Below, piece after piece: positions 8,832 to 16,437 of a stretch of 64,000 nucleotides of DNA. The stretch is from the NCBI GenBank assembly GCA_944325895.1, contig CALVCA010000005.1, positions 1-64,000 of the forward strand. The letters are read 5' to 3'. How positions within the stretch are numbered: the first letter of the stretch is position 1; every line of letters starts with the position of its first letter. The notes beneath the pieces were generated by a model. The model saw only the letters and a program-made list of their open reading frames with translations, had not been told where the DNA came from and made no database searches. Origin of the DNA: Candidatus Gastranaerophilales bacterium (GTDB lineage Bacteria; Cyanobacteriota; Vampirovibrionia; Gastranaerophilales; Gastranaerophilaceae). Made by a program: the position numbers and the translations under genes.

Positions 8832-10102
8832 TTTAAAGTCCTGTCGTGAGCAATTAAATCATCTAATGTCTCTCTTAATACTATAATATCAGATTGTGAA
8901 TTATTTACAAGTACCATGGCAGGTTTTTGTACTCTGTTATAATTAGAAGCCATTGAAAAATTATACGCACCGGTGTTAAAAACGCATAAAATGTCGTTTT
9001 TTTTGGGATTTGGAAGTTCAATATTTTTTAACAAAATATCGCCTGATTCACAAAATCTTCCTGCAATTGTAACCTTTTGTAAAGAATTGTTATCAAAGGG
9101 ACGCTCAGCAATAACGGCAGAATATTTGGCATTATACATGGAAGGTCTTGGATTGTCTGCCATTCCTCCGTCTATAGCAAAATATTTTGTAATGGCCTGT
9201 TTAGACGTTCCGAGTTTGTACAGAGTTACGCCTGCCGGTGACACAATGCTTCTTCCCGGTTCTAATATCAATTTAGGGGGTTCAATTTTATATTTATTTA
9301 CAAGTTTATCCAAACGTGAAATTATAACATCAGCAATTTCGTCAACTGACGGCGGTGCGTCTTGTTCTGTGTATTTTACGCCCAAACCGCCTCCTATATT
9401 GATTTCATTTAAGTTCAGGTTGAATTTTTTATTAAGTCTTATAAGTTCTTCAACAACTATTTCAATTTCATCGCCGTAAACTTCTGTTTCAAAGATTTGC
9501 GAACCTATATGTGCATGCAGTCCTTTTAATCGTAAATTTTTTTTCAAAATTATTTCAACAGCTTTGTCAATATCTTTCATATCAAAACCGAATTTGGAAT
9601 CAAGCTGTCCTGTTTTTATGTATTCATGGGTATGGCATTCAATTCCGGGAGTAATGCGTAAGAGAATATCCGCATCATCAAGCATTTCAAGTTCGGAAAA
9701 ATTATCGACGGAAATTCTTCCCACACCTAATTTTTTTGCCAAATCAAGTTCTTCTTGAGTTTTATTGCTGCCGTTAAAAAGCACGTTCGACATATCAGCA
9801 CCGGATTTATAAACCGTATAAATTTCGCCGGCGGATACAACATCAAATCCGAAGCCTTCAGAGGCTATTATTTGTGACGTTGCTATTGTGCAAAGAGCTT
9901 TAGACGCATACATCATTTGTACATTTTTGTAACCCGAAAATGCACGTTTATACTCACGGCAAGCAGTTCTGATTGTCATTTCGTCAATAACATATAAAGG
10001 CGTTCCGTATTTTTCCGCCAAATCAATGACATCACACCCGCCTATTTTTAATCTGCCTTTTGTTTCTGTTGTTACGGGCATAATTAATTGATTTGTAGTC
10101 AT
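8828..10102 (-). CDS. lysA: Diaminopimelate decarboxylase
   Basis: PLP-dependent fold-III decarboxylase (424 aa) catalysing the last step of lysine synthesis, meso-diaminopimelate to L-lysine. Visible are the PLP lysine K68 in MMYASKAL, the HIGSQI strand, the glycine-rich phosphate loop GGGLGVKY, EPGRSIV, and the CESGD segment carrying the cysteine of the second subunit's active site. AAGGAG lies 7 nt before the ATG. It follows the UbiA-type gene by 30 nt and overlaps cdaA by 4 nt. LysC (46692-47957) supplies the upstream part of the pathway. Confidence 0.95.
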   Translation of the reverse strand: MTTNQLIMPVTTETKGRLKIGGCDVIDLAEKYGTPLYVIDEMTIRTACREYKRAFSGYKNVQMMYASKALCTIATSQIIASEGFGFDVVSAGEIYTVYKSGADMSNVLFNGSNKTQEELDLAKKLGVGRISVDNFSELEMLDDADILLRITPGIECHTHEYIKTGQLDSKFGFDMKDIDKAVEIILKKNLRLKGLHAHIGSQIFETEVYGDEIEIVVEELIRLNKKFNLNLNEINIGGGLGVKYTEQDAPPSVDEIADVIISRLDKLVNKYKIEPPKLILEPGRSIVSPAGVTLYKLGTSKQAITKYFAIDGGMADNPRPSMYNAKYSAVIAERPFDNNSLQKVTIAGRFCESGDILLKNIELPNPKKNDILCVFNTGAYNFSMASNYNRVQKPAMVLVNNSQSDIIVLRETLDDLIAHDRTLK

Positions 10103-10132
10103 ATCAAGCTCCTTTTCTTAATCATAGCGGAT

Positions 10133-11095
10133 TTAAGAAAATTTTTCAAGTAACAAAGCAGTGCATAAAATAATCGTAAACCAGCTTGTGATGTTTCTTG
10201 CAAGGTAAAGTCTTAAATAAAAACTTTCAGAGCCTTCGGCTTTTATATGTTCCCAGTTGCCCAAAGGGTAATTCCACCACTTTACTGCCGGAACAAAAGT
10301 TTTGTCTTTGTTGTAAATTTTCATTGTTTTATACAGTAATATTATAAAAGGTATTACAAAGCACGTGCTTAAAACCAGGTAATTTTCAGAAATATATGCA
10401 AAAATTCCGAGAAATAAAAATCCTGCAGTATAAAATCCTAAAAGAGCCAAAAGCGAGTTATTTTTATCTTTAAAAGCGGAAGCAAGAGTTTTTTTATGCG
10501 AACACAAATCACCGTCATAATCCAAGACGGTATGAGTGTATAAAAACGCAATAACAAACATACAGACGCTTAGAGATAAGATAAGTATTTCTGTTGAAAA
10601 CTCGCCTTTCATAACGTAATGAATGCCTTCAAAAAGCAATGGGCCGTACATTATACCGACAGCAAATTCTCCAAGACCTATAAGTGTGAATTTGGAATAT
10701 AAAATTACGAATATACTTGCCAAAAATGCAATCAAAACAACACCAAATCCGGTTAAGTAAGTTAATATTGCACCAAAAAACGCAGCAACAGAAAGACAAA
10801 CGAGTCCTGCATTGAGCATACCTTTATGGGTAATAAGTCCGTCTGTAATAAATTTACATTTGCAGATTTGAGCTGATTTAAGGTATTTTTCGTCTTTAGA
10901 CAAAATTTTATAATCAAAGTAGTCGTCAAAAATATTAGCTGCAAGATGTGCAAAACAGACTCCGAAAAGAGCCAAAATTCCGTATAAAATATTGCCGTCA
11001 ATAGAATAGACAAATGCGGTCAACCAGGACATAACCGTAACCGGCAGTGCAAAAGCTCTTGAACAATTCCACCAAAACTTAAGTTTTTCCATCAT
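10133..11095 (-). CDS. UbiA superfamily prenyltransferase
   Basis: Polytopic membrane enzyme (320 aa, about 8-9 helices) that transfers a prenyl chain to an aromatic or similar acceptor. The first Asp-rich motif N54-x2-D57D58-x2-D61 (NIFDDYFD) and the second, LDYDGD near residue 195, are both present, so it should be active. MenA or another quinone/lipid prenyltransferase is possible, but the acceptor is not evident and no other menaquinone gene is in the window. The start overlaps the stop of the 72-aa gene (ATGA). Confidence 0.82.
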   Translation of the reverse strand: MMEKLKFWWNCSRAFALPVTVMSWLTAFVYSIDGNILYGILALFGVCFAHLAANIFDDYFDYKILSKDEKYLKSAQICKCKFITDGLITHKGMLNAGLVCLSVAAFFGAILTYLTGFGVVLIAFLASIFVILYSKFTLIGLGEFAVGIMYGPLLFEGIHYVMKGEFSTEILILSLSVCMFVIAFLYTHTVLDYDGDLCSHKKTLASAFKDKNNSLLALLGFYTAGFLFLGIFAYISENYLVLSTCFVIPFIILLYKTMKIYNKDKTFVPAVKWWNYPLGNWEHIKAEGSESFYLRLYLARNITSWFTIILCTALLLEKFS

Positions 11096-11310
11096 AATAA
11101 AATATTCCCCAACCCGGCAACGGTTTCATAGCTGGCACCTGCTTCAAGAATTTCTTCGGCAGTAAATCCGAATAAAGTTATAAGAGAATAGACTTCTTTA
11201 TCGCCGTTTTTGAGCATTTCTACAACTTCCATGACAGCTTCATTGCGGGAAAGCTTTGATACTCTGTCGTTAATTCCCAAATGCAGACTTCTTTTTTTAG
11301 CTTTTCCCAT
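11092..11310 (-). CDS. Small hypothetical protein (72 aa)
   Basis: Unrecognised, basic at the N-terminus (MGKAKKRSLHL) and helical after that. It overlaps the ROK kinase gene by 14 nt and the prenyltransferase start by 4 nt. Tight overlaps on both sides in an operon make it likely to be translated. No function can be inferred. Confidence 0.65.
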   Translation of the reverse strand: MGKAKKRSLHLGINDRVSKLSRNEAVMEVVEMLKNGDKEVYSLITLFGFTAEEILEAGASYETVAGLGNILL

Positions 11311-12181
11311 TGAGGCTCCTTACTGCCAAAAGTGCTGCCCCAATCATGCCGGAATAGTTTTTAAGAGCTGCTTTTACGACTTTTAGCGGTGTTGTAACAA
11401 TTTCTTTATTAACTTCACGGGTTAAATAATCCGTATCAACAAATTGTGCCATAGAACCGGAAAGTACGATTAAATCAGGGTCAAACAGATTGGCAAGTCC
11501 GATTAGCCCTGCTAAAATATCATTTTGCCAGCGTTCGAAGATAGCTGTCATAAGTTTATCCCCGTTATTTTTACCCTCAATAATATCGTATGTAGTGATG
11601 TCAGGGTTATTGGATAATTCTTCGCCGGTCAGTTTAAGTCCTGTGCCTGATGTGTATATTTCAAAACAATCCCATCCGCCGCAGGTGCATTTTCTGTGTT
11701 TGTCAGTTCTCATTTTAAAATGCATTTCTCCGGCAGCCCCGTTTTTGCCTTTTAAAAGTTTTCCGCCGGCGATAATTCCTCCGCCGACTCCTGTTCCTAA
11801 AGTCAGCATAACGGAATTTGAATACCCTTTTGATGCACCTGTTTCAAATTCAGCCCAGGCAGCACAATTCGCATCATTTTCCAAAAATACAGGCTTTTTG
11901 CTGAGTGATTGAAAATCCGTTTTGGGGTATTCTTTTGCAATATTACCGGTTGAACCAATAATTCTTGTATTATTGTTATTTACCGCTCCGCAGGTGGAAA
12001 AAGCTATAACGTCTACTTCGTCTTCAAATTTTTCTATAACGGATTTAAATGTTTTAATAATATCGTCATAATTTTTCGGTGTCGAATGTTTTTCTACCTC
12101 AGAGATGATATTTCCGGTTTCATCGACAACTGCATTATAAATTTTAGTTCCGCCGACATCAATTGCCAGTGCTTTAAGCAT
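11297..12181 (-). CDS. ROK family sugar kinase, N-acetylmannosamine kinase candidate (NanK-like)
   Basis: A 294-aa ROK kinase. The phosphate-1 motif DVGGTK (8-13), the ENDAN segment with the catalytic Asp, the LGTGVGGGII motif and the ROK zinc site (His plus CTCGGWDCFE) are all present. Generic ROK members phosphorylate glucose, GlcNAc or ManNAc. The gene directly follows and overlaps nanE by 8 nt, so ManNAc is the most likely substrate: the kinase would make ManNAc-6-P for NanE. Glucokinase remains possible. Confidence 0.82.
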   Translation of the reverse strand: MLKALAIDVGGTKIYNAVVDETGNIISEVEKHSTPKNYDDIIKTFKSVIEKFEDEVDVIAFSTCGAVNNNNTRIIGSTGNIAKEYPKTDFQSLSKKPVFLENDANCAAWAEFETGASKGYSNSVMLTLGTGVGGGIIAGGKLLKGKNGAAGEMHFKMRTDKHRKCTCGGWDCFEIYTSGTGLKLTGEELSNNPDITTYDIIEGKNNGDKLMTAIFERWQNDILAGLIGLANLFDPDLIVLSGSMAQFVDTDYLTREVNKEIVTTPLKVVKAALKNYSGMIGAALLAVRSLNGKS

Positions 12182-12860
12182 TTTTCCCCCTTTGGATAAA
12201 TCTTTTAGTAATAAGCTGAGGGCGGGTAATGGCAGAACCTATAACAACGCAGTGTGCTCCGAGAGAAAATGCCCTGTCAACGTCTTTAGGCTCCCATATT
12301 CTGCCTTCCAAAACAACCGGAACGTTAACGGCTTTAACCAGTTGTTCCAAAAGCGGAAAATCCGGACCCGAAGGTGAATTTGCGGATTCTAAAGTGTATC
12401 CCGCAAGGGTTGTTGATAAAATATCCGCTCCGAGTTCAGCGGCTTTTATTCCTTCTTCAACGGTTGAAATATCTGCCATTGCAACACGTTTATTGATTTT
12501 GATATATTTAATCATATCAGAAAGTTTATCCGAACGGCTGCGTTGAGTTCCGTCAAAAGCTATTACATCGGCACCGGCTTCCACAAGTGATATAACATCT
12601 TTTAAAGACGGTGTTATATAAACTATCTCTTTATAGTTTTGCGGGATAATATCGGGTTTTGTAATGCCGATAATCGGAATATCAAACAGAGTTTTGGCAT
12701 TTTTAACATCCCTTATGCCTGCAACTCTCAGCCCTCCGGCACCGCCTTTTACAACTGATTTCATCATTGCAGCCATGCATTTTTCCAAATACAAAGGTTC
12801 GCTCGGCATTGCCTGCACTGATACAACAACCTTATTCTTTAAACGCTCCAAAACATCCAT
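12174..12860 (-). CDS. nanE: N-acetylmannosamine-6-phosphate 2-epimerase
   Basis: TIM-barrel epimerase (228 aa from this start) converting ManNAc-6-P to GlcNAc-6-P in sialic acid or ManNAc catabolism. Diagnostic stretches are VSVQAMPSEPL, GAGGLRV, the catalytic-lysine segment GITKPD, IAFDGTQRSR, MADIS and VLEGRIWEP. I prefer the ATG at 12860 over an in-frame TTG at 12878. The TTG would sit upstream of the TATAAT at 12867-12872 (minus strand), which predicts transcription starting at the ATG itself. No sialidase, lyase or transporter of the pathway is in the window. Confidence 0.9.
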   Translation of the reverse strand: MDVLERLKNKVVVSVQAMPSEPLYLEKCMAAMMKSVVKGGAGGLRVAGIRDVKNAKTLFDIPIIGITKPDIIPQNYKEIVYITPSLKDVISLVEAGADVIAFDGTQRSRSDKLSDMIKYIKINKRVAMADISTVEEGIKAAELGADILSTTLAGYTLESANSPSGPDFPLLEQLVKAVNVPVVLEGRIWEPKDVDRAFSLGAHCVVIGSAITRPQLITKRFIQRGKNA

Positions 12861-12921
12861 ATATTCATTATAACCCAAAAAAACTTTTTTGCGATATAAT
12901 AGGATAAAGAGGTAACAAAAT

Positions 12922-14247
12922 ATGAAAAAAATTAAATATCCGTATTTGACAAAAGAAGTGGAAGTTTACGAGAGAGAAAACGGTCATACTATAGTTTTGG
13001 CACATAAGGAAGGAGTTTTGGCAAACGTAAGCACCTGGGTCAAAACTGGTTCAATTAACGAAACCGATTTAAATAACGGGATTTCGCATTTTTTGGAACA
13101 TTTGATGTTCAAAGGCACTCATAAACATAAAGCCGGTGAATTTGATAAAACTCTTGAAGCAAAAGGGGCAATAGTAAATGCTGCAACCTGGAAAGATTAC
13201 ACATTTTATTACGTAACCCTTCCTGCCGGTCAAAATTGTGAGGATTTAAAGCTTGCAATAGAACTTCATGCGGATATGATGCTTGATCCGGTTATTCCCG
13301 AAGAAGAAATCGGGGCTCCGTTTGACTTAAATGATACTAAAGTTACTGACAAACGTGAACGTCACGTTGTTATTGAAGAAATACGGATGAGAAAAGATCA
13401 ATCCTGGACAAAAGTTTATAATGCTTGTAATTTTAATATGTACACAAATCATCCCTATAAACGTGATGTTATAGGTACTCCCGAAATCATCTCCAAGCTT
13501 ACAAGAGATGATATTATGGATTATTACAGAACATTTTACACTCCAAAAAATATGACCACAATTGTCGTCGGGGATTTTAATCACGAAGAAATTTTGAAAA
13601 AAGTCGAAACGGAATTTGATTTTAAAGGCAGGGAAAATTCCCCTGCAAGGGTTAACAATTTGGATAAACCTGTATCAAAGCGGGTTGAAGAAACGTCGCA
13701 CATAAAAACCTCTTATGCAATGTTCGGCTGGCTCGGTCCTAAAGCATCCGATTTGAAACAGACAATTTGTCTTGATTTGATAAGCATTATATTCGGCGAC
13801 GGAACAAGTTCAAGACTCTATCAAAACCTTATCGAAAAACCGTCAGAGCCTGTATTTAACATGATAAGTTCAGAACATTACCAGTTTAAAGACGGAAATA
13901 ATTTCTTTGTTCAGGCTAATTTTAAACCCGATAAAAAAGATGAGGCATTACAGCTTATTAAAGATGAATTGAAAAAATTGCTGGATGAAAAAATTACCGA
14001 AAAAGAGCTGCAAAAAGCAAAGAAAAAAACTAAAACAAGGTTTGCATATTCGGCAGAAACTGTTTCGGAAATAGGTGAAACTATCGGATATTATACGACT
14101 GTCTGCGGAGATTTGAAGCTTATTGAAGAATATTTGAATGATCTTGAAAAAATTACGGTTGAAGATTTGGAAAACGCAGTCAGAAAATATCTTCCGCTTG
14201 AAAATGCAGTTATATCAACACTTGTACCTGAGGACTGTACAAAATAG
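12922..14247 (+). CDS. M16 family zinc metallopeptidase, catalytic subunit
   Basis: Pitrilysin-type (insulinase family) protease, 441 aa. The inverted zinc motif H56-F-L-E59-H60 is intact, with the distal Glu in VIEEIRM near residue 150. The second half carries the usual M16 C-terminal fold (FGDGTSSRLYQNL). Cytoplasmic by appearance; no signal peptide. AGAGG precedes the ATG and TATAAT lies at 12895-12900. M16 enzymes often work with an inactive partner, and one is encoded at 59777-60979, unusually far away. Confidence 0.92.
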   Translation: MKKIKYPYLTKEVEVYERENGHTIVLAHKEGVLANVSTWVKTGSINETDLNNGISHFLEHLMFKGTHKHKAGEFDKTLEAKGAIVNAATWKDYTFYYVTLPAGQNCEDLKLAIELHADMMLDPVIPEEEIGAPFDLNDTKVTDKRERHVVIEEIRMRKDQSWTKVYNACNFNMYTNHPYKRDVIGTPEIISKLTRDDIMDYYRTFYTPKNMTTIVVGDFNHEEILKKVETEFDFKGRENSPARVNNLDKPVSKRVEETSHIKTSYAMFGWLGPKASDLKQTICLDLISIIFGDGTSSRLYQNLIEKPSEPVFNMISSEHYQFKDGNNFFVQANFKPDKKDEALQLIKDELKKLLDEKITEKELQKAKKKTKTRFAYSAETVSEIGETIGYYTTVCGDLKLIEEYLNDLEKITVEDLENAVRKYLPLENAVISTLVPEDCTK

Positions 14248-14264
14248 CAGGCATGTGATATAAT
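14236..14264 (+). promoter_or_regulatory. Extended -10 promoter upstream of the 66-aa ORF
   Basis: TGTACA (14236-14241), a 17-bp spacer, and an extended -10 TGaTATAAT (14256-14264). The start would be near 14271, only 3 nt before the ATG at 14274. Confidence 0.6.
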
Positions 14265-14273
14265 GTTTTCAAG

Positions 14274-14474
14274 ATGTCATTAGGTATTTCAAAACTTTAT
14301 TATACGATGATGAGCCACAATGCGGCTTATTCCATGATGGTTTGCAATTCTGCAAGAATGAGTCTTTGTAACAATAATTTAAAAAATTTGTATTTGGCTG
14401 ATAAATATTTGACCATGCAAAATTTGAATAATCAGCTTTTGTATAAGATTGCAAATATATGTTTATTAGCTTAA
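14274..14474 (+). CDS. Possible small protein (66 aa)
   Basis: Unrecognised, rich in Asn, Met and Leu. Support comes mainly from the promoter ending 10 nt before its ATG and from the otherwise unused 280-nt gap between the protease and transporter genes. No ribosome binding site is present, as in several other genes here that appear to be leaderless. It could also be a short non-coding transcript. Confidence 0.4.
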   Translation: MSLGISKLYYTMMSHNAAYSMMVCNSARMSLCNNNLKNLYLADKYLTMQNLNNQLLYKIANICLLA

Positions 14475-14493
14475 ATATTGTCTTTGCAACTGA

Positions 14494-14521
14494 TTGCCAT
14501 AATATTATTTTGCGATAGAAT
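14494..14521 (+). promoter_or_regulatory. Promoter for the Opp/Dpp ATPase, predicted leaderless
   Basis: TTGCCA (14494-14499), 16-bp spacer, TAGAAT (14516-14521). The ATG at 14528 is 7 nt from the end of the -10 box, at the expected transcription start. Confidence 0.6.
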
Positions 14522-14527
14522 TTTTAT

Positions 14528-15445
14528 ATGGCATTTTTGGAAATACGTGATTTATCAGTAGAATACAAAACCGGCAAAGATACAATCCGTGCGGTGAACG
14601 GAGTGTCTTTAGATATAGAAAAAGGTGAAATTTTGGCGGTTGCCGGCGAATCCGGATGCGGCAAATCCACTCTCGCTAAATCAATTATGCTTTTGCAGCC
14701 TGTTAAATCAGGTAAAATTATCTTTGAAGGTCAAGATATTTTGCAACAGAAAAATTTGAAAGATTTTCGTAAAAAAGTCCAAATGATTTTTCAAAACCCT
14801 TATTCAAGTCTTGACCCTAAAATGAAAATTATAGACACTTTGCGTGAACCTTTAAAAATAAATACGGATTTTTCAAAAGATAAAACAGATGAAATTGTAA
14901 AAGATATTATTTCGAAAACCGGTTTGCAAGAAGAATGTTTGAATTTGTATCCGCATGAATTTTCAGGCGGGCAAAGACAGAGAATAGCAATAGCACGGGC
15001 ACTTGTTTTGCAGCCGGAATTTATTTTGGCGGATGAACCTGTCAGTGCACTGGATGTCAGTATTCAAGCCCAAATTATTAATCTTTTAAAAGAACTTAAA
15101 GAACATTATAATTTAACTTTTTTGTTTATATCGCACGATTTGAGTGTAATAAAATATCTTGCGGACAGAGTTGCCGTTATGTATTTAGGCGAAATTTTGG
15201 AAATCGGTAAAAAAGAAGAAATTTTTTATGATGCAAGACATCCTTATACAAAAGCACTTTTGGCATCGGTTCCGTCTGTTAATCGTGAAAAAAAGACTCT
15301 TTTAAAGGGTGATTTACCGTCGCTGTCGCCGTCAGGATGCCCTTTTCATCCGAGATGTCCCGAGTGCCGCCAAATTTGCCGTGAAAAACACCCTAATCAG
15401 GTCAAAATTTCTGATACTCATTTTGTATCGTGTTATTGTGAATAA
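14528..15445 (+). CDS. Oligopeptide/dipeptide ABC transporter ATP-binding protein (OppF/DppF type)
   Basis: A 305-aa ATPase with Walker A GESGCGKST (about 42-50), signature SGGQRQR, Walker B ILADEP and switch His in FISHDL. The C-terminal oligo_HPY extension has the family cysteine cluster (CPFHPRCPEC), known in this group to hold an iron-sulfur centre in some members. It would power peptide or nickel-type import with a permease and a second ATPase, but none is adjacent. There is no Shine-Dalgarno sequence; the start lies at the predicted transcription start. A bidirectional terminator follows. Confidence 0.9.
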   Translation: MAFLEIRDLSVEYKTGKDTIRAVNGVSLDIEKGEILAVAGESGCGKSTLAKSIMLLQPVKSGKIIFEGQDILQQKNLKDFRKKVQMIFQNPYSSLDPKMKIIDTLREPLKINTDFSKDKTDEIVKDIISKTGLQEECLNLYPHEFSGGQRQRIAIARALVLQPEFILADEPVSALDVSIQAQIINLLKELKEHYNLTFLFISHDLSVIKYLADRVAVMYLGEILEIGKKEEIFYDARHPYTKALLASVPSVNREKKTLLKGDLPSLSPSGCPFHPRCPECRQICREKHPNQVKISDTHFVSCYCE

Positions 15446-15450
15446 AAGCA

Positions 15451-15484
15451 AAAAAAAAGACAGCTTTCGCTGTCTTTTTTTTTT
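15451..15484. terminator. Bidirectional Rho-independent terminator
   Basis: A-run, stem GACAGC / GCTGTC with loop TTTC, then a T-run of about 12. It ends the ABC ATPase gene and, read on the other strand, the convergent pseudopilin gene (stop at 15499). Confidence 0.9.
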
Positions 15485-15498
15485 GCTAAATTATTCGA

Positions 15499-16314
15499 TT
15501 ATTTTCCGAATAATACAGTTCTTGCTGCATCAGATGCAGGTTCTACTGTTTGACCGTAGAACATTACAGGATAAATATCTTTTACGTTTGAATTTGATAC
15601 TTCACAAGCGGCATCAGCTGCTCCATCTTGACCACTACCTAACCCAGTACCTGAATCACAAGCAATAACAGTATTAGGATTTGTTGAACCATTTACGTCT
15701 ATAAATCCTATACAACCAAGATTACCTTTTGTACAATTACTAGCATCTTTTTTGAAACCGAAGTATGTACCGTCTGCCAATGCATATACAAAAAAGCTAC
15801 CATCAGCAGGGGCAATATTAATAGTACTTGTTTTTTCTATAACTGTTGTGTCAGCATCAAAACCTGTAACACCTTTACATACTGCCTCTGCAGTTCCATC
15901 AGTAGCAGATTCTGCTGCTGTTGCATCATCCTCGGTACACTCTACAGTAACCTCTACATTTCCTTTTGGTAGATTAGCAGCACCTACATTTGCTGTTACT
16001 TCGCTAACATAAGTTGATGAAACATCAGTAGCTGATTGTAAACGTTCTTCCAACATTGCTCCTAATGAACCTGCGATGTGGTTACCGTTAGTTGAAGCAG
16101 AATCATCTTTCAATGTAGAAAAATCTGTGTCTTCCATTGCAACGTTCATTAAAACAGCTTGATTCAAAGAAGACAATGCTTTTTTGTAAGCTGATTTAAA
16201 TTGTGCACCGTTTGTGTTTGAAATCAATGTAGGAATTGTCATTGCGGCAACTACACCGATGATACCCAAGGTAATTAATACCTCGGCCAAAGTAAAACCG
16301 AATCTTTTTGTCAT
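15499..16314 (-). CDS. Type IV pilin-like / pseudopilin protein
   Basis: A 271-aa protein with a class III prepilin signal: MTKRFG, cleavage, then FTLAEVLITLGIIGVVAAM with Glu at +5 and a hydrophobic helix. It is cut by prepilin peptidase and assembled in a pilus or type II secretion-like filament. The C-terminal domain is acidic, rich in Ala/Thr/Asp and has about six Cys, suggesting disulfides made by the VKOR-DsbA protein at 31041. AGGTGA precedes the ATG and a strong promoter lies at 16380-16408. This N-terminus is a common multi-copy family in Gastranaerophilales. Confidence 0.88.
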   Translation of the reverse strand: MTKRFGFTLAEVLITLGIIGVVAAMTIPTLISNTNGAQFKSAYKKALSSLNQAVLMNVAMEDTDFSTLKDDSASTNGNHIAGSLGAMLEERLQSATDVSSTYVSEVTANVGAANLPKGNVEVTVECTEDDATAAESATDGTAEAVCKGVTGFDADTTVIEKTSTINIAPADGSFFVYALADGTYFGFKKDASNCTKGNLGCIGFIDVNGSTNPNTVIACDSGTGLGSGQDGAADAACEVSNSNVKDIYPVMFYGQTVEPASDAARTVLFGK

Positions 16315-16379
16315 AATCTCTTCACCTTTCTTTTTTTTACTAATAAAGCTATGAACAATTTATCTTTACTAATGCGATT

Positions 16380-16408
16380 ATAATATCAATTTTTTTAAAA
16401 GGTGTCAA
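16380..16408 (-). promoter_or_regulatory. Strong promoter for the pseudopilin gene
   Basis: On the minus strand TTGACA (16408-16403), 17-bp spacer, extended -10 TGaTATTAT (-10 hexamer at 16385-16380). An overlapping TATAAT (16382-16377) would give a 20-bp spacer and is less likely. The leader is about 60 nt. Confidence 0.7.
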
Positions 16409-16437
16409 GCATTTGTATGATTTTTAACAAATAAAAT

